From NCBI RefSeq assembly GCF_001280595.1, contig NZ_LITU01000068.1:172066-218206 (forward strand): a stretch of DNA of 46,141 nucleotides, in the 5' to 3' direction. How positions within the stretch are numbered: position 1 is the stretch's first letter; the number at the start of each line of letters is the position of its first letter. The position numbers and the translations under genes are program-made. This DNA comes from Paenibacillus xylanivorans. GTDB lineage: Bacteria > Bacillota > Bacilli > Paenibacillales > Paenibacillaceae. The notes beneath the pieces are model-generated. The model ran no database searches. It had not been told where the DNA came from and saw only the letters and a list, made by a program, of their open reading frames with translations. This document shows positions 24,605 through 32,215 of the stretch, one piece after another.

Positions 24605-24693
24605 TATACTAACCGTATATTATTTGGAATGAAACTTTTGAACTAAATTCATAATATGTATAATTTAAGGTAGGTTTTTATACTATTCGTATA
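24605..24693. repeat. Repeated operator-like palindrome TATAC-N5-GTATA (two copies)
   Basis: Copy 1 at 24605-24619 (TATAC TAACC GTATA) and copy 2 at 24679-24693 (TATAC TATTC GTATA), with the flanks TTTTATACTA and GTATATT also shared. Centres are 74 bp apart (about seven helical turns). They lie in the 440-base divergent gap between the P450 gene and the plus-strand membrane protein; no other gene of good support is in the gap. Confidence 0.55.
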
Positions 24694-24727
24694 TTTTATA
24701 ACGATAATCAAGAAGGAAGCTGTTTTC

Positions 24728-24883
24728 ATGCCAAGCAGTTTCATAACTCCTGGGATGAACATGTCTAAACCGAATATGTGGACCATATGGTTTACTATGG
24801 TATGCTTGAACACTAGGCTCATTTTTTGCACATCGGGGTTCGTTCGGGAGGGATACAGTGAATTGGATACGTCCATTGAATAG
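24728..24883 (+). CDS. Possible 51-residue protein overlapping the start of the next gene
   Basis: ATG at 24728 follows AAGGA by 10 bases. The product is Met-rich (MPSSFITPGMNMSKPNMW) with a short hydrophobic stretch WTIWFTMVCLNTRLIFC. It ends 23 bases inside the following gene in another frame, so it could be a leader peptide that couples translation. Codon quality cannot be judged at this length; it may be chance. Confidence 0.3.
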   Translation: MPSSFITPGMNMSKPNMWTIWFTMVCLNTRLIFCTSGFVREGYSELDTSIE

Positions 24884-25517
24884 CGGAGAATCTGTCTTTA
24901 AAGTTAAAAATAATCGCATTATCTACTTTGCAAAATTATCTATTCCACTAAATGCCCTTATCGCAGTTGGAAAAATACTCCTGGGGATTTTCTCGCTCTC
25001 CTTCTTTTTATGCATTAACGCCTTTTATAATATCGGCATTGCTGTTGCCAAGTATTACGCAGCAAAAGCACATGAGGACTCGAATCTTGATGATTCCAGC
25101 CCGGAGGAAATCCTAAAAAAGCAATACGCTGCATACCGATTTATAGGCAATATTGTGCTCGCTTCAAGTGTAGTGTACATCATTTATTGCAGTAAGTTAT
25201 TATTTGTTGCAGGCAGCAGAACACATTATCCTCACTATGTCGCCTTCATCATAGCTGCCGTTACTTTTACCGAAATCGCGGTATCTCTTGGGGGCGCGAT
25301 TATGGCGAGACGGAATAATGAACCGGTCATTGAAGCCATCAAACTGACAAATTTCTCCTCCTCATTGATCTCACTTTCATTAACGCAAACTGCGATTATG
25401 TCATTCACATACAAAGGAGATCCCACCTTTTACAATGGGCTGTCGGGCATCATTTTTGGTGCTCTTGCAGCACTCATCGGGCTGTACATGATATTACGAA
25501 CTCCGGCAGGTGAATAA
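24858..25517 (+). CDS. Integral membrane protein, possibly a degenerate cation-diffusion-facilitator relative
   Basis: 219 residues, about six hydrophobic helices, GTG start six bases after GGAGGG. I do not know an assigned family. Residues 34-68 (ALIAVGKILLGIFSL.. then INAFYNIGIAVAKY) have the pattern of the first CDF helices (GK..iGi.sgS.al.aDa.hn..D), and EPVIEAIKLTNFSSSLISL resembles the later SpaLiADA.hn.sDa..S helix. The Asp/His residues that bind metal in true CDF transporters are replaced. So either a non-transporting relative or a coincidence of helix packing. Followed by a terminator; transcribed divergently from the P450 gene. Confidence 0.75.
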   Translation: MNWIRPLNSGESVFKVKNNRIIYFAKLSIPLNALIAVGKILLGIFSLSFFLCINAFYNIGIAVAKYYAAKAHEDSNLDDSSPEEILKKQYAAYRFIGNIVLASSVVYIIYCSKLLFVAGSRTHYPHYVAFIIAAVTFTEIAVSLGGAIMARRNNEPVIEAIKLTNFSSSLISLSLTQTAIMSFTYKGDPTFYNGLSGIIFGALAALIGLYMILRTPAGE

Positions 25518-25541
25518 ACCATTTTATAAGCTGTTGAAAAG

Positions 25542-25587
25542 ACATCTACGTATAGTTGAACCTGACTATAGCTGGATGTTTTTTTGT
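25542..25587 (+). terminator. Terminator of the membrane-protein gene
   Basis: ACATC/GATGT and TATAGT/ACTATA stems separated by a small internal loop, then TTTTTTTG. It lies 25 bases past the stop at 25517 and abuts the convergent TetR gene. Confidence 0.75.
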
Positions 25588-26192
25588 TATATCAAGTCAT
25601 TGTAAGAATAAGCACGAATTAAAGAAAACTGTTTGGCAAGAAAATGCGGTGCATAGGGCATGTCATTGCGAAGCCACGAAACAATGGTGCCAATTAGGGC
25701 TGAGGAACTGTACCAAATTGCGATCTCCTTATGAATACCCGCTTGTGCAAGAGAGCTTCCTATCTCCAAACTTTCAATCTTGGCCGATACGAGTTTCGTT
25801 AGCAATTTCAAGAGCCTTTCCGTAAAAATGGGTGTTCGTCTGGAAGCAAGAACGACACGATAGAATTTGGAATGTTCGGCAAAGTGTTCAAGCAATTTCA
25901 CAAGCACTGGCCAACCATCGTCTTTGGCAGCATCTTCAAATTGAGGAGCATGTTCGTCCACGATCCGTTCAATGTGCTCGATCATCTCGTCCGCCATTTT
26001 CTCCATCATGTCTGTGATGTCCCGATAATGCAGATAGAAGGTCACGCGGTTGATCGTCGCTCGTTCTGCAATCCGATTGACGGACAATTTCTCGATGTCC
26101 ATTTCCTGTAAAAGATCTACAAATGCATCACGAATCAATTGTCTTGTACGAAGTATACGAGGATCTGTAGCAGACTTCTTTTCATTTTTCAT
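25587..26192 (-). CDS. TetR/AcrR-family regulator, probable repressor of the divergent MFS gene
   Basis: 201 residues from the ATG at 26192 (GGAG nine bases upstream; a TTG two codons earlier is too close). N-terminal helix-turn-helix LSVNRIAERATINRVTFYLHYRDITDMMEKM; the C-terminal ligand domain has the TetR_C_33-like pattern of bacillar regulators (YRVVLASRRTPIFTERLLKLL, HKEIAIWYSSSALIGTIVSWLRNDMPYAPHFLAKQF). Divergent from the DHA2 pump, whose promoter region holds a palindrome at 26364-26377. Confidence 0.92.
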   Translation of the reverse strand: MKNEKKSATDPRILRTRQLIRDAFVDLLQEMDIEKLSVNRIAERATINRVTFYLHYRDITDMMEKMADEMIEHIERIVDEHAPQFEDAAKDDGWPVLVKLLEHFAEHSKFYRVVLASRRTPIFTERLLKLLTKLVSAKIESLEIGSSLAQAGIHKEIAIWYSSSALIGTIVSWLRNDMPYAPHFLAKQFSLIRAYSYNDLI

Positions 26193-26313
26193 GCACAATC
26201 ACTCCTCAAATTTTAAAAATTACAATTTTAAATGATCAGTCGTTTATTTTCGATTTAGACTACATATTTTATTTTTTCGTAAAATAAGCAACGAAAATAC
26301 CCAAAATCGTAAA

Positions 26314-26341
26314 TTGTAATCTTCGGGAATATGTATATAAT
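26314..26341 (+). promoter_or_regulatory. Promoter of the DHA2 MFS gene
   Basis: TTGTAA, 16 bases, TATAAT on the plus strand, 73 bases before the start codon. Confidence 0.6.
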
Positions 26342-26363
26342 TCAATAAATACAATGTAAACTA

Positions 26364-26377
26364 TACAACACGTTGTA
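26364..26377. promoter_or_regulatory. Palindromic operator candidate TACAAC-AC-GTTGTA
   Basis: A perfect 6-2-6 palindrome about 22 bases downstream of the -10, where a bound TetR repressor would block the MFS promoter. Confidence 0.55.
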
Positions 26378-26413
26378 AATTTAGTCACGTGTAGATTGAA
26401 AGGATGGAATGGA

Positions 26414-27913
26414 TTGAGCCAGGCTAGATTAAAAGAAAGAGATGACGTAAAAAAAGGCCCCATACTGTTTGTTATGATTTTGGGTGCATTTCTTGCCACA
26501 TTGAACCAAACCGTAATGAGTGTGGCAACTCCGGAGCTGATGGGTGATTTTAATATCTCAGCAGCAACAGCCCAATGGTTTACGACAGGCTACATGCTGG
26601 TGAATGGGGTACTCATTCCCATCACGGCCTATTTCATGCAACGCTTTTCGACAAGGCAATTATTTCAAGCTTCAATGTTTATATTCCTCATCGGTACGAT
26701 TATATCTGCCCTTGCGAGTAATTTCGGTACATTGTTAACAGGACGTATGGTTCAAGCAGCTGGTGCTGGTATTATCATGCCATTGTTAATGCATGTCATT
26801 CTAACCTTGTTCACTCCTGAGAAAAGGGGCGCCGCGATGGGTATGGTCGGTTTTGCCATCATTTTCGCTCCGGCGATTGGGCCGACCCTTGCTGGTTATA
26901 TTCTTGAGAACTACACATGGCAAACGATGTTTTACGGGATGATCCCACTAACCGTTATAGTTATTGGTTTTGCGTTTGTATATCTCAAAAATGTATCGGA
27001 ACGAGTTAATACCAAGTTCGACTCACTCAGTGTATTGCTGTCCACGATTGGATTTGGTGCATTACTGTATGGCTTCAGCCGGGCAGGAAGTCTGGGATGG
27101 TCAAGTGCAGAAGTAATCATATGCCTTGCAGCAGGAGTCATTTCTCTTGGACTATTCACATGGCGCCAACTCGCGTCTGCAAATCCCCTGCTCGATCTGC
27201 GGGCTTTCAAGTATAATATGTTCTCTCTGACCACGTTCATTAATATCGCGATCACGATGATCATGTATGCTGACATGATGCTGCTTCCTTTATACCTCCA
27301 AAATGCACGGGGTTACACTGCATTGGAGTCCGGATTATTGTTGCTTCCGGGAGCGCTTGTCATGGGCTTCCTGATGCCGATAACGGGTAGATTGTTTGAC
27401 CGTTTCGGCGCAAAATGGCTGGCGATTATCGGGATGGTTATCACAATCGTAACCACTATCGGGTTCATCGATTTAACTGATTCTACCAGTTATACGTACC
27501 TGGTATTAATGTCAACTGGTCGTCGGATTGGTATGGCCTTGCTCATGATGCCGATCCAAACTGCAGGTTTGAATCAGCTACCACCAAGACTTGGGCCACA
27601 TGGTACAGCGATATCCAACACCGTCAGACAAGTGGCTGGCGCAGTAGGCACTTCATTACTCGTGAGTGTGATGACCAGTCGCACAACGACACATGCGCAA
27701 GATATGGTCGCAACAGGTGCAGCCAACGGTTTAACCCAGCAGCAGTTGGGAATGGAGTCCATGATCCAGGGAATTAATGATGCTTACGTTGTCATTATTG
27801 GCATTGCTGTTGTCGGATTGTTACTTTCCTTCTTCATTAAACGTACCAAACAAGCAACAGAGGAAGACTCCAAACAACCTGTAAGACAAAAAGTCTCGAT
27901 GAATACAAACTAA
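26414..27913 (+). CDS. DHA2 family (EmrB/QacA type) MFS drug transporter
   Basis: 499 residues from TTG 26414 (AAAGGA nine bases upstream; a TTG at 26396 has no ribosome site). About 14 helices. Motifs: ATLNQTVMSVATPELM in helix 1 (motif D1-like), FSTRQLFQASMFIFLIGT, GRMVQAAGAGIIMPLLMHVI (motif B/C) and GRLFDRFGAKW. Proton-driven export of lipophilic drugs or metabolites is the family role. The gene is followed by a strong terminator, so it stands alone under the divergent TetR. Confidence 0.93.
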   Translation: MSQARLKERDDVKKGPILFVMILGAFLATLNQTVMSVATPELMGDFNISAATAQWFTTGYMLVNGVLIPITAYFMQRFSTRQLFQASMFIFLIGTIISALASNFGTLLTGRMVQAAGAGIIMPLLMHVILTLFTPEKRGAAMGMVGFAIIFAPAIGPTLAGYILENYTWQTMFYGMIPLTVIVIGFAFVYLKNVSERVNTKFDSLSVLLSTIGFGALLYGFSRAGSLGWSSAEVIICLAAGVISLGLFTWRQLASANPLLDLRAFKYNMFSLTTFINIAITMIMYADMMLLPLYLQNARGYTALESGLLLLPGALVMGFLMPITGRLFDRFGAKWLAIIGMVITIVTTIGFIDLTDSTSYTYLVLMSTGRRIGMALLMMPIQTAGLNQLPPRLGPHGTAISNTVRQVAGAVGTSLLVSVMTSRTTTHAQDMVATGAANGLTQQQLGMESMIQGINDAYVVIIGIAVVGLLLSFFIKRTKQATEEDSKQPVRQKVSMNTN

Positions 27914-27966
27914 GAAAAGCTTTTACATGAATTGCATCATGTAGAGTGCATAGTACCTTATACACA

Positions 27967-28019
27967 AAAAGCGGCAGATCAGGACCCTAAGCTTTCCGTC
28001 CGATCTGCCGCTTTTTTTT
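27967..28019. terminator. Bidirectional terminator between convergent MFS and TetR genes
   Basis: AAAAGCGGCAGATC and GATCTGCCGCTTTT form a perfect 14-bp stem, with T runs on both strands. It ends the MFS transcript (plus) and the TetR transcript (minus). Confidence 0.9.
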
Positions 28020-28084
28020 GTGTATTGCATAATAAAAATGAACAATAGCTTTTCCACTGAAGTTAGAACTACTTCGTTAACGTT

Positions 28085-28981
28085 TCATTTCGTGTCCATC
28101 GGGACCCGCCTGATTTGTTCGAGATACGATCTGCAATCGTTGACAATCCTGCTTGCCTCGAATTGAAGAGAACCCGACTCCAATTCCATTTGAAATGCCT
28201 GTAAAGTTACTTCCAACATGGAAATATTGATCTCTTTCTGCTCGACTAAGTAAAGCAAGCCTTTGGTCAGTTCTTTCGCTTTAATAGACACTTCCGATTG
28301 GAGAATGGAATGACTGAATTTCTGAAGACCTGCAATCAGGTTGTTTTTATCCAGGGCAATTTCTTTGGAATCAGGAGCAATCATCGAAAGACTTGGAAAA
28401 TCAATAATATGCTCCTGTCTTTCCAGCATGGAACGAAGCAAAATTCCAATGTAGTTCAGGACTTTGGGCACAAGATGGTTCCAATCCGGTTGGTCAAGAT
28501 GAAAATTTCTCCACGTATTCGAGATTTGATGTACCATGCCAAAACAAAAAATAGCTCCTTCAAACGCAAAGGGTTCTAATTCTTCGCCAAATACCTGTAC
28601 CAGTCTTTCCGACAACCAGTTTAACTGCATGCGCGTCAGATTTTCCAGATCACAATCTTCAGAATAAAAGCCTGTCCAGAATAGCTCCACAACACGCTGT
28701 TTTTCAGGCAAAATCATCGGCATCATAATCTGATCCACCAATAAATCAAAATCGGAGGCATAACTTTGACTCTCCAAATCTTTGCGAATCTTCATATCTT
28801 CCTGTGCACGTTGCTCTAGAATGGCTAGAATACACTCATCCTTCGAACCAAAGAATTTATAAAAAGTTCCTTTGGACACACCTGATTCGTCTAGGATCAT
28901 TTGTATGGAGGTGCTGGTCACTCCATGTTTCTCAAAGAGCACAAGCGCTGAGTCCAATAACATTTGTTTCCGTTTATTCAT
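28085..28981 (-). CDS. TetR/AcrR-family regulator, long form
   Basis: 298 residues, about 100 more than usual. Helix-turn-helix: TSIQMILDESGVSKGTFYKFFGSKDECILAIL. The ligand domain contains FWTGFYSEDCDLENLTRMQLNWLSERLVQVFG and a helical C-terminal extension. ATG with AGGGGG upstream. The target is not evident: it converges with the MFS pump, and the gene behind it on the same strand is an acetyltransferase. An efflux gene elsewhere may be its target. Confidence 0.9.
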   Translation of the reverse strand: MNKRKQMLLDSALVLFEKHGVTSTSIQMILDESGVSKGTFYKFFGSKDECILAILEQRAQEDMKIRKDLESQSYASDFDLLVDQIMMPMILPEKQRVVELFWTGFYSEDCDLENLTRMQLNWLSERLVQVFGEELEPFAFEGAIFCFGMVHQISNTWRNFHLDQPDWNHLVPKVLNYIGILLRSMLERQEHIIDFPSLSMIAPDSKEIALDKNNLIAGLQKFSHSILQSEVSIKAKELTKGLLYLVEQKEINISMLEVTLQAFQMELESGSLQFEASRIVNDCRSYLEQIRRVPMDTK

Positions 28982-29031
28982 AAGTTCCCCCTGGATGATT
29001 TAGGTGGTTCACGTCACGATATCTTAATAAT

Positions 29032-29565
29032 CTACCGCAAATCCACTGCAAACATCAGATGTTCCTTCCATATCCCCCTGATTTTAATATCCTGCCGGTC
29101 CATCTCCTGGAAGCCAGCTTTACGTAGCACTCGAATAGATCCGGCATTGTCGGGCAGCGCACCTGCCTCCACTCGTTTTATTCCCGCAACATTCATGGCA
29201 AAATCAAGTGCTAGTTGAAGGGCTTCACTCATGTATCCTTTGCCATTGCGCACCTGGTCGAGCACATAACCAATAATCCATTTTTGGGTGGAATCCAGTT
29301 CAAGCTCGAACAGAGAGATCTCCCCAATGAGCTCATGCGTCGTGTTCAGGAAGATCCCGAAAGAGTAACGCTTCCCTTCTTCTTTGGCCTTGTTCCAGCC
29401 TTCTAGAAGGGCGACCTGACCCTCCAGTGTATAGAATGTCTCCGATCGTTCACTTGCAGATATTTTTTCAAAAACAGCCCGGTTACGGAGCTGTAAATCT
29501 AGTAATGTTGCCGCGTCCTCCACGTTCAAAAATCGTAAATAGATGCGTTCTCCACGATTGTTCAT
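29032..29565 (-). CDS. GNAT N-acetyltransferase, RimJ/RimL type
   Basis: 177 residues from ATG 29565. Fold markers: ERIYLRFLNVEDA start, GEISLFELELDSTQKWIIGYVLD, acetyl-CoA loop in RNGKGYMSEALQLALDFA (RxxGxG/A-like) and VEAGALPDNAGSIRVLRKAGF, the common end of the RimJ/RimL/Acetyltransf_3 group. Members acetylate ribosomal protein N termini, amino acids or antibiotics; substrate unknown. A GTG four codons earlier sits on the ribosome site and is not favoured. Confidence 0.9.
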   Translation of the reverse strand: MNNRGERIYLRFLNVEDAATLLDLQLRNRAVFEKISASERSETFYTLEGQVALLEGWNKAKEEGKRYSFGIFLNTTHELIGEISLFELELDSTQKWIIGYVLDQVRNGKGYMSEALQLALDFAMNVAGIKRVEAGALPDNAGSIRVLRKAGFQEMDRQDIKIRGIWKEHLMFAVDLR

Positions 29566-29611
29566 CTGTATGTTCACCCTTGTCTCTGGTTGTAGTTAGT
29601 TTCATTCATCA

Positions 29612-30283
29612 TCATAAGTAGGAGAGTTGCCGGTTATAAGCCATATCCCAGAATAGATATTCAAATTCAACGCTTCTTCTAAATATGTCTTCAATGGCTT
29701 CCAGTTCCTGCTCGGTTTTATGTTCACATAATGCATCCAGTGTATCATAGAACCATTCGAATGAGTCGCGGAATTCATCGCTTGCATAATTTTCAATCCA
29801 TGTCTGATAGAAATTGCCCTCTAATGAATCCCGATATTGTTCTTTTAATCTTGTGGCATAGTCGTAATACGTCCACGCACAAGGAAAAATGACGGCAATG
29901 ATTTCGGCAACCCCGCCTGTTTGTGCAACACTCATCATATTCGATGTATACGCCTTGTTGAAAAGAGATGGTTTCACAGTATGATTTTCATCCAGCGTAA
30001 TCCCAAATTCATTCATGTAATTCCGATGCAAATCCATTTCTTCGTACAGAATAGCATGTTGAATGACCGTAAAGTTCGTCATCAGTTTTTCATCCGCAGC
30101 CTTCACTGCACCCATCGCAAAAATCTTCGCATATTCAATCAGATATGTATAGTCCTGAAGAAGATAAAACTTAAACACTTCCTGATCCAGCGTGCCGTTC
30201 CCCATTTCGTGCAAAAAAGGATGATTGTATCCATCCTCCCATACGGTTATGGACTTGTCTTTTAACGTTCTTGAAAATGACAT
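29612..30283 (-). CDS. tenA: TenA, aminopyrimidine aminohydrolase (thiaminase II)
   Basis: 223 residues from ATG 30283 (AAGGAG eight bases upstream; the ATG two codons earlier is too close). Active-site residues line up with B. subtilis TenA: Asp44 and Tyr47 in LLQDYTYL, Cys135 in FPCAW and Glu206 in SVEFEYLFW. It hydrolyses the amino group of aminomethyl-pyrimidine from degraded thiamin, giving HMP for thiamin salvage. It is a single gene, not part of a thi operon, and is preceded by a TPP riboswitch and an intrinsic terminator, so it should be off when TPP is plentiful. Confidence 0.95.
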   Translation of the reverse strand: MSFSRTLKDKSITVWEDGYNHPFLHEMGNGTLDQEVFKFYLLQDYTYLIEYAKIFAMGAVKAADEKLMTNFTVIQHAILYEEMDLHRNYMNEFGITLDENHTVKPSLFNKAYTSNMMSVAQTGGVAEIIAVIFPCAWTYYDYATRLKEQYRDSLEGNFYQTWIENYASDEFRDSFEWFYDTLDALCEHKTEQELEAIEDIFRRSVEFEYLFWDMAYNRQLSYL

Positions 30284-30360
30284 GATCATATCTCCTTATC
30301 CAAATCATATTGTCCCATCTTCAATCCAGCTATTGCTTCCTGTTAGGAAATATGCAAACC

Positions 30361-30391
30361 AAAAAGCCCTTGTCCTATTTTCGGCAAGGGC
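30361..30391 (-). terminator. Riboswitch-controlled terminator upstream of tenA
   Basis: Minus strand GCCCTTGCC...GGACAAGGGC followed by TTTTTGG. It lies 78 bases upstream of the tenA start, between the TPP aptamer and the gene: the expression platform. Confidence 0.9.
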
Positions 30392-30412
30392 AAAATAACA
30401 TGAGTACATGTC

Positions 30413-30496
30413 ATTTGCTCCCTACGTCAGTATTAACTAACAGGTTCAAAGGGTCAGGTTTTAACCTTCTCAACTGCGAACAGTCCCCCTGCAAAT
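30413..30496 (-). ncRNA. TPP riboswitch (THI element)
   Basis: Minus strand shows the conserved parts in order: P1 strand ATTTGC, GGGGGAC, GTTGAGAAGG (the CTGAGA-type pyrimidine-sensor segment with one change), the invariant ACCCTTTGAACCTG, and GACGTAGGGAGC closing P1 with GCAAAT. Binding of thiamin pyrophosphate should favour the terminator at 30361-30391. Confidence 0.95.
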
Positions 30497-30546
30497 AGCT
30501 CAGGCTTATTACAACATGTGTATTTCCAAATGTCAAACCATTCCTA

Positions 30547-30834
30547 TTAATCTTCGAGTTTACCTAAATCATCTTGCAAGTTCTTAAGACGGGCGCGAAT
30601 GGTTTTAATCATACTCTGTACTTTGTTTAACTGATCCACCAGTTTCTGCTCATTAGAGATGTTCGGCACTGAAGTTGAATACGCTGGAGACGTTCTTAAC
30701 TGGTTCAAATCCGCTTCGTGTGCTCTTTGCTCTTCCTCGGCTTTTGCCAATTCATCCTCTGCAACGCCAATCTGGTGCTCCAGATATATGATGTCAGAGG
30801 AACTACCATGAGTTAATCGTTGTGAATACGTCAT
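30547..30834 (-). CDS. Small coiled-coil protein of unknown function
   Basis: 95 residues, strongly charged. Two helical heptad-rich blocks (YLEHQIGVAEDELAKAEEEQ, 17-36, and VDQLNKVQSMIKTIRARLKNL, 66-86) are joined by a Pro/Ser linker (SPAYSTSVPNIS), suggesting a helical hairpin. Start ATG is eight bases after the oxidoreductase stop, with GAGGTG inside the junction, so it is translationally coupled. Family not recognised. It may be a partner or regulator of the oxidoreductase. Confidence 0.75.
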   Translation of the reverse strand: MTYSQRLTHGSSSDIIYLEHQIGVAEDELAKAEEEQRAHEADLNQLRTSPAYSTSVPNISNEQKLVDQLNKVQSMIKTIRARLKNLQDDLGKLED

Positions 30835-30842
30835 GATTCACC

Positions 30843-31973
30843 TCATTTCTGGTCTTCCATTGCTTTTCCTATATCATATGGCTGAATATCGATATCCAAA
30901 TCCATACCCAGAGCCAATTTGGCCAGTTGACTTCCAATAAAAGGCCCCATCGTCAGACCGGACGCTCCAAGCCCGTTGGCTGTGATCAAGCCATCCCAAC
31001 CAGGAACAGTACCCATTACCGGAAGAAAACCCGGTGTGAACGGACGGAAGCCTACTCTTACTTCCTGAAACGTGCTATCAACTAAACCGGGAGCCAGTTC
31101 CAACCCTTTATTCAAAATTTCCTGCATTCCACCTGCGGTTACTCTTGTATCATAGCCTTCAATATCATTTTCGTGAGTCGCCCCAATCACAATCTTCTGT
31201 TGATCAAAGGCTAACAAATATTGATCCGAAGGAGGCATGACCACAGGCCATTTCCCCGTGTCTTCTCGATCGTGAACCTGCAAATGCATAATTTGCGCCT
31301 TCTGATAATGAACCTTAAAATCAATGCCCAAGGGCTTGAACAGTTCATTGGCCCAAGCGCCGGCACATACAATAACCTCGTCAGCCGATATGACTTTTCC
31401 GTCAACAACTACTCCAGTTATCCGGTCCGATTCATACTGAAGAGTCGCGTCCCCATCAATCAGGACCGCTCCATTTCGCTGTGCCGATCGGATTAAGGCA
31501 TCACGCAGCGCACGTCCATCGATACGCGCAGCGCCGCTGATGTACACAGATTGAAAAGTTTCCTCTAGTAGAGGAAAACGCTGATGGGTTTCTTTTGCAT
31601 CCAAAAGGGTAATATCTGCAATCTCCGGTGCATCTTCTTTACGAAGATGTGCCCGTTCCTGCATCTTATTAATTTTCTCCACATCAGTATGAATACTAAG
31701 AGCCCCCACTTGAGCGTAACCCGTTTCCGTTTCCCCTTCACTCTTAAGTTCTTCAATCAACCCGGGATAAAAACGTGCACCTGCCTTGGCAAGCTGATAC
31801 CAATCCTGATTGCGGCGTTGGGATAACCAGGGACAGATAATCCCGGCGGCCGCATCCGTAGCCTGTCCTCGATCTTTCCGATCTATAATCAGGACCTCTG
31901 CACCCCATTTTGTTAATTGATAGGCTGTTGATGCCCCTAGAATTCCTGATCCTACGACGATGACTTTCTTCAT
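30843..31973 (-). CDS. FAD-dependent oxidoreductase of the DAO family, YurR-like
   Basis: 376 residues. FAD motif VVGSGILGASTAYQL (GxGxxG) at the N terminus, DRKDRGQATDAAAGI at about 31-45, and the C-terminal FRPFTPGFLPVMG and ANGLGASGLTMGPF stretches. It strongly recalls B. subtilis YurR. The family oxidises amines or amino acids (sarcosine, glycine, D-amino acids, fructosyl-amino acids). It is the first gene of a short operon with the coiled-coil protein. Although close to tenA, it lies upstream of the TPP riboswitch, so a ThiO (glycine oxidase) role is not supported. Confidence 0.88.
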   Translation of the reverse strand: MKKVIVVGSGILGASTAYQLTKWGAEVLIIDRKDRGQATDAAAGIICPWLSQRRNQDWYQLAKAGARFYPGLIEELKSEGETETGYAQVGALSIHTDVEKINKMQERAHLRKEDAPEIADITLLDAKETHQRFPLLEETFQSVYISGAARIDGRALRDALIRSAQRNGAVLIDGDATLQYESDRITGVVVDGKVISADEVIVCAGAWANELFKPLGIDFKVHYQKAQIMHLQVHDREDTGKWPVVMPPSDQYLLAFDQQKIVIGATHENDIEGYDTRVTAGGMQEILNKGLELAPGLVDSTFQEVRVGFRPFTPGFLPVMGTVPGWDGLITANGLGASGLTMGPFIGSQLAKLALGMDLDIDIQPYDIGKAMEDQK

Positions 31974-32004
31974 GATTGCATCCCTTTCCTAAATCACTGT
32001 ATCC

Positions 32005-32033
32005 ATTATAGCGTATACTGTTTGCTCTGATAA
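32005..32033 (-). promoter_or_regulatory. Promoter of the YurR-like oxidoreductase operon
   Basis: TTATCA, 17 bases, TATAAT on the minus strand, 31 bases before the ATG; AGGAAAGGG serves as ribosome site. Confidence 0.65.
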
Positions 32034-32107
32034 TGGCAAGGCATCGACAAGGTGATACATATTCCTAAAAGGTTTTCGAAAAGTGGGGCATCGAATTGAA
32101 TAGATCG

Positions 32108-32137
32108 TTTAAATTACTGTTATTTATGTAATATAAT
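32108..32137 (+). promoter_or_regulatory. Promoter of the AraC-type gene
   Basis: TTTAAA, 18 bases, TATAAT (or TTAAAT at 17) on the plus strand, 78 bases before the start. Divergent from the oxidoreductase promoter. Confidence 0.5.
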
Positions 32138-32215
32138 TCAAATCAAGTTTCTTTTAACTCTGTATCTTCGCCATTTACACACACGACCTTTAACGAAATG
32201 AGGAAAAAAACAACG

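Noticed and set aside
30843..31973. Calling the FAD enzyme ThiO (glycine oxidase) because tenA and a TPP riboswitch are close
   Set aside because: The gene lies upstream of the riboswitch, has its own promoter, and its sequence looks YurR-like rather than ThiO-like; no thiS, thiG or thiF is present.
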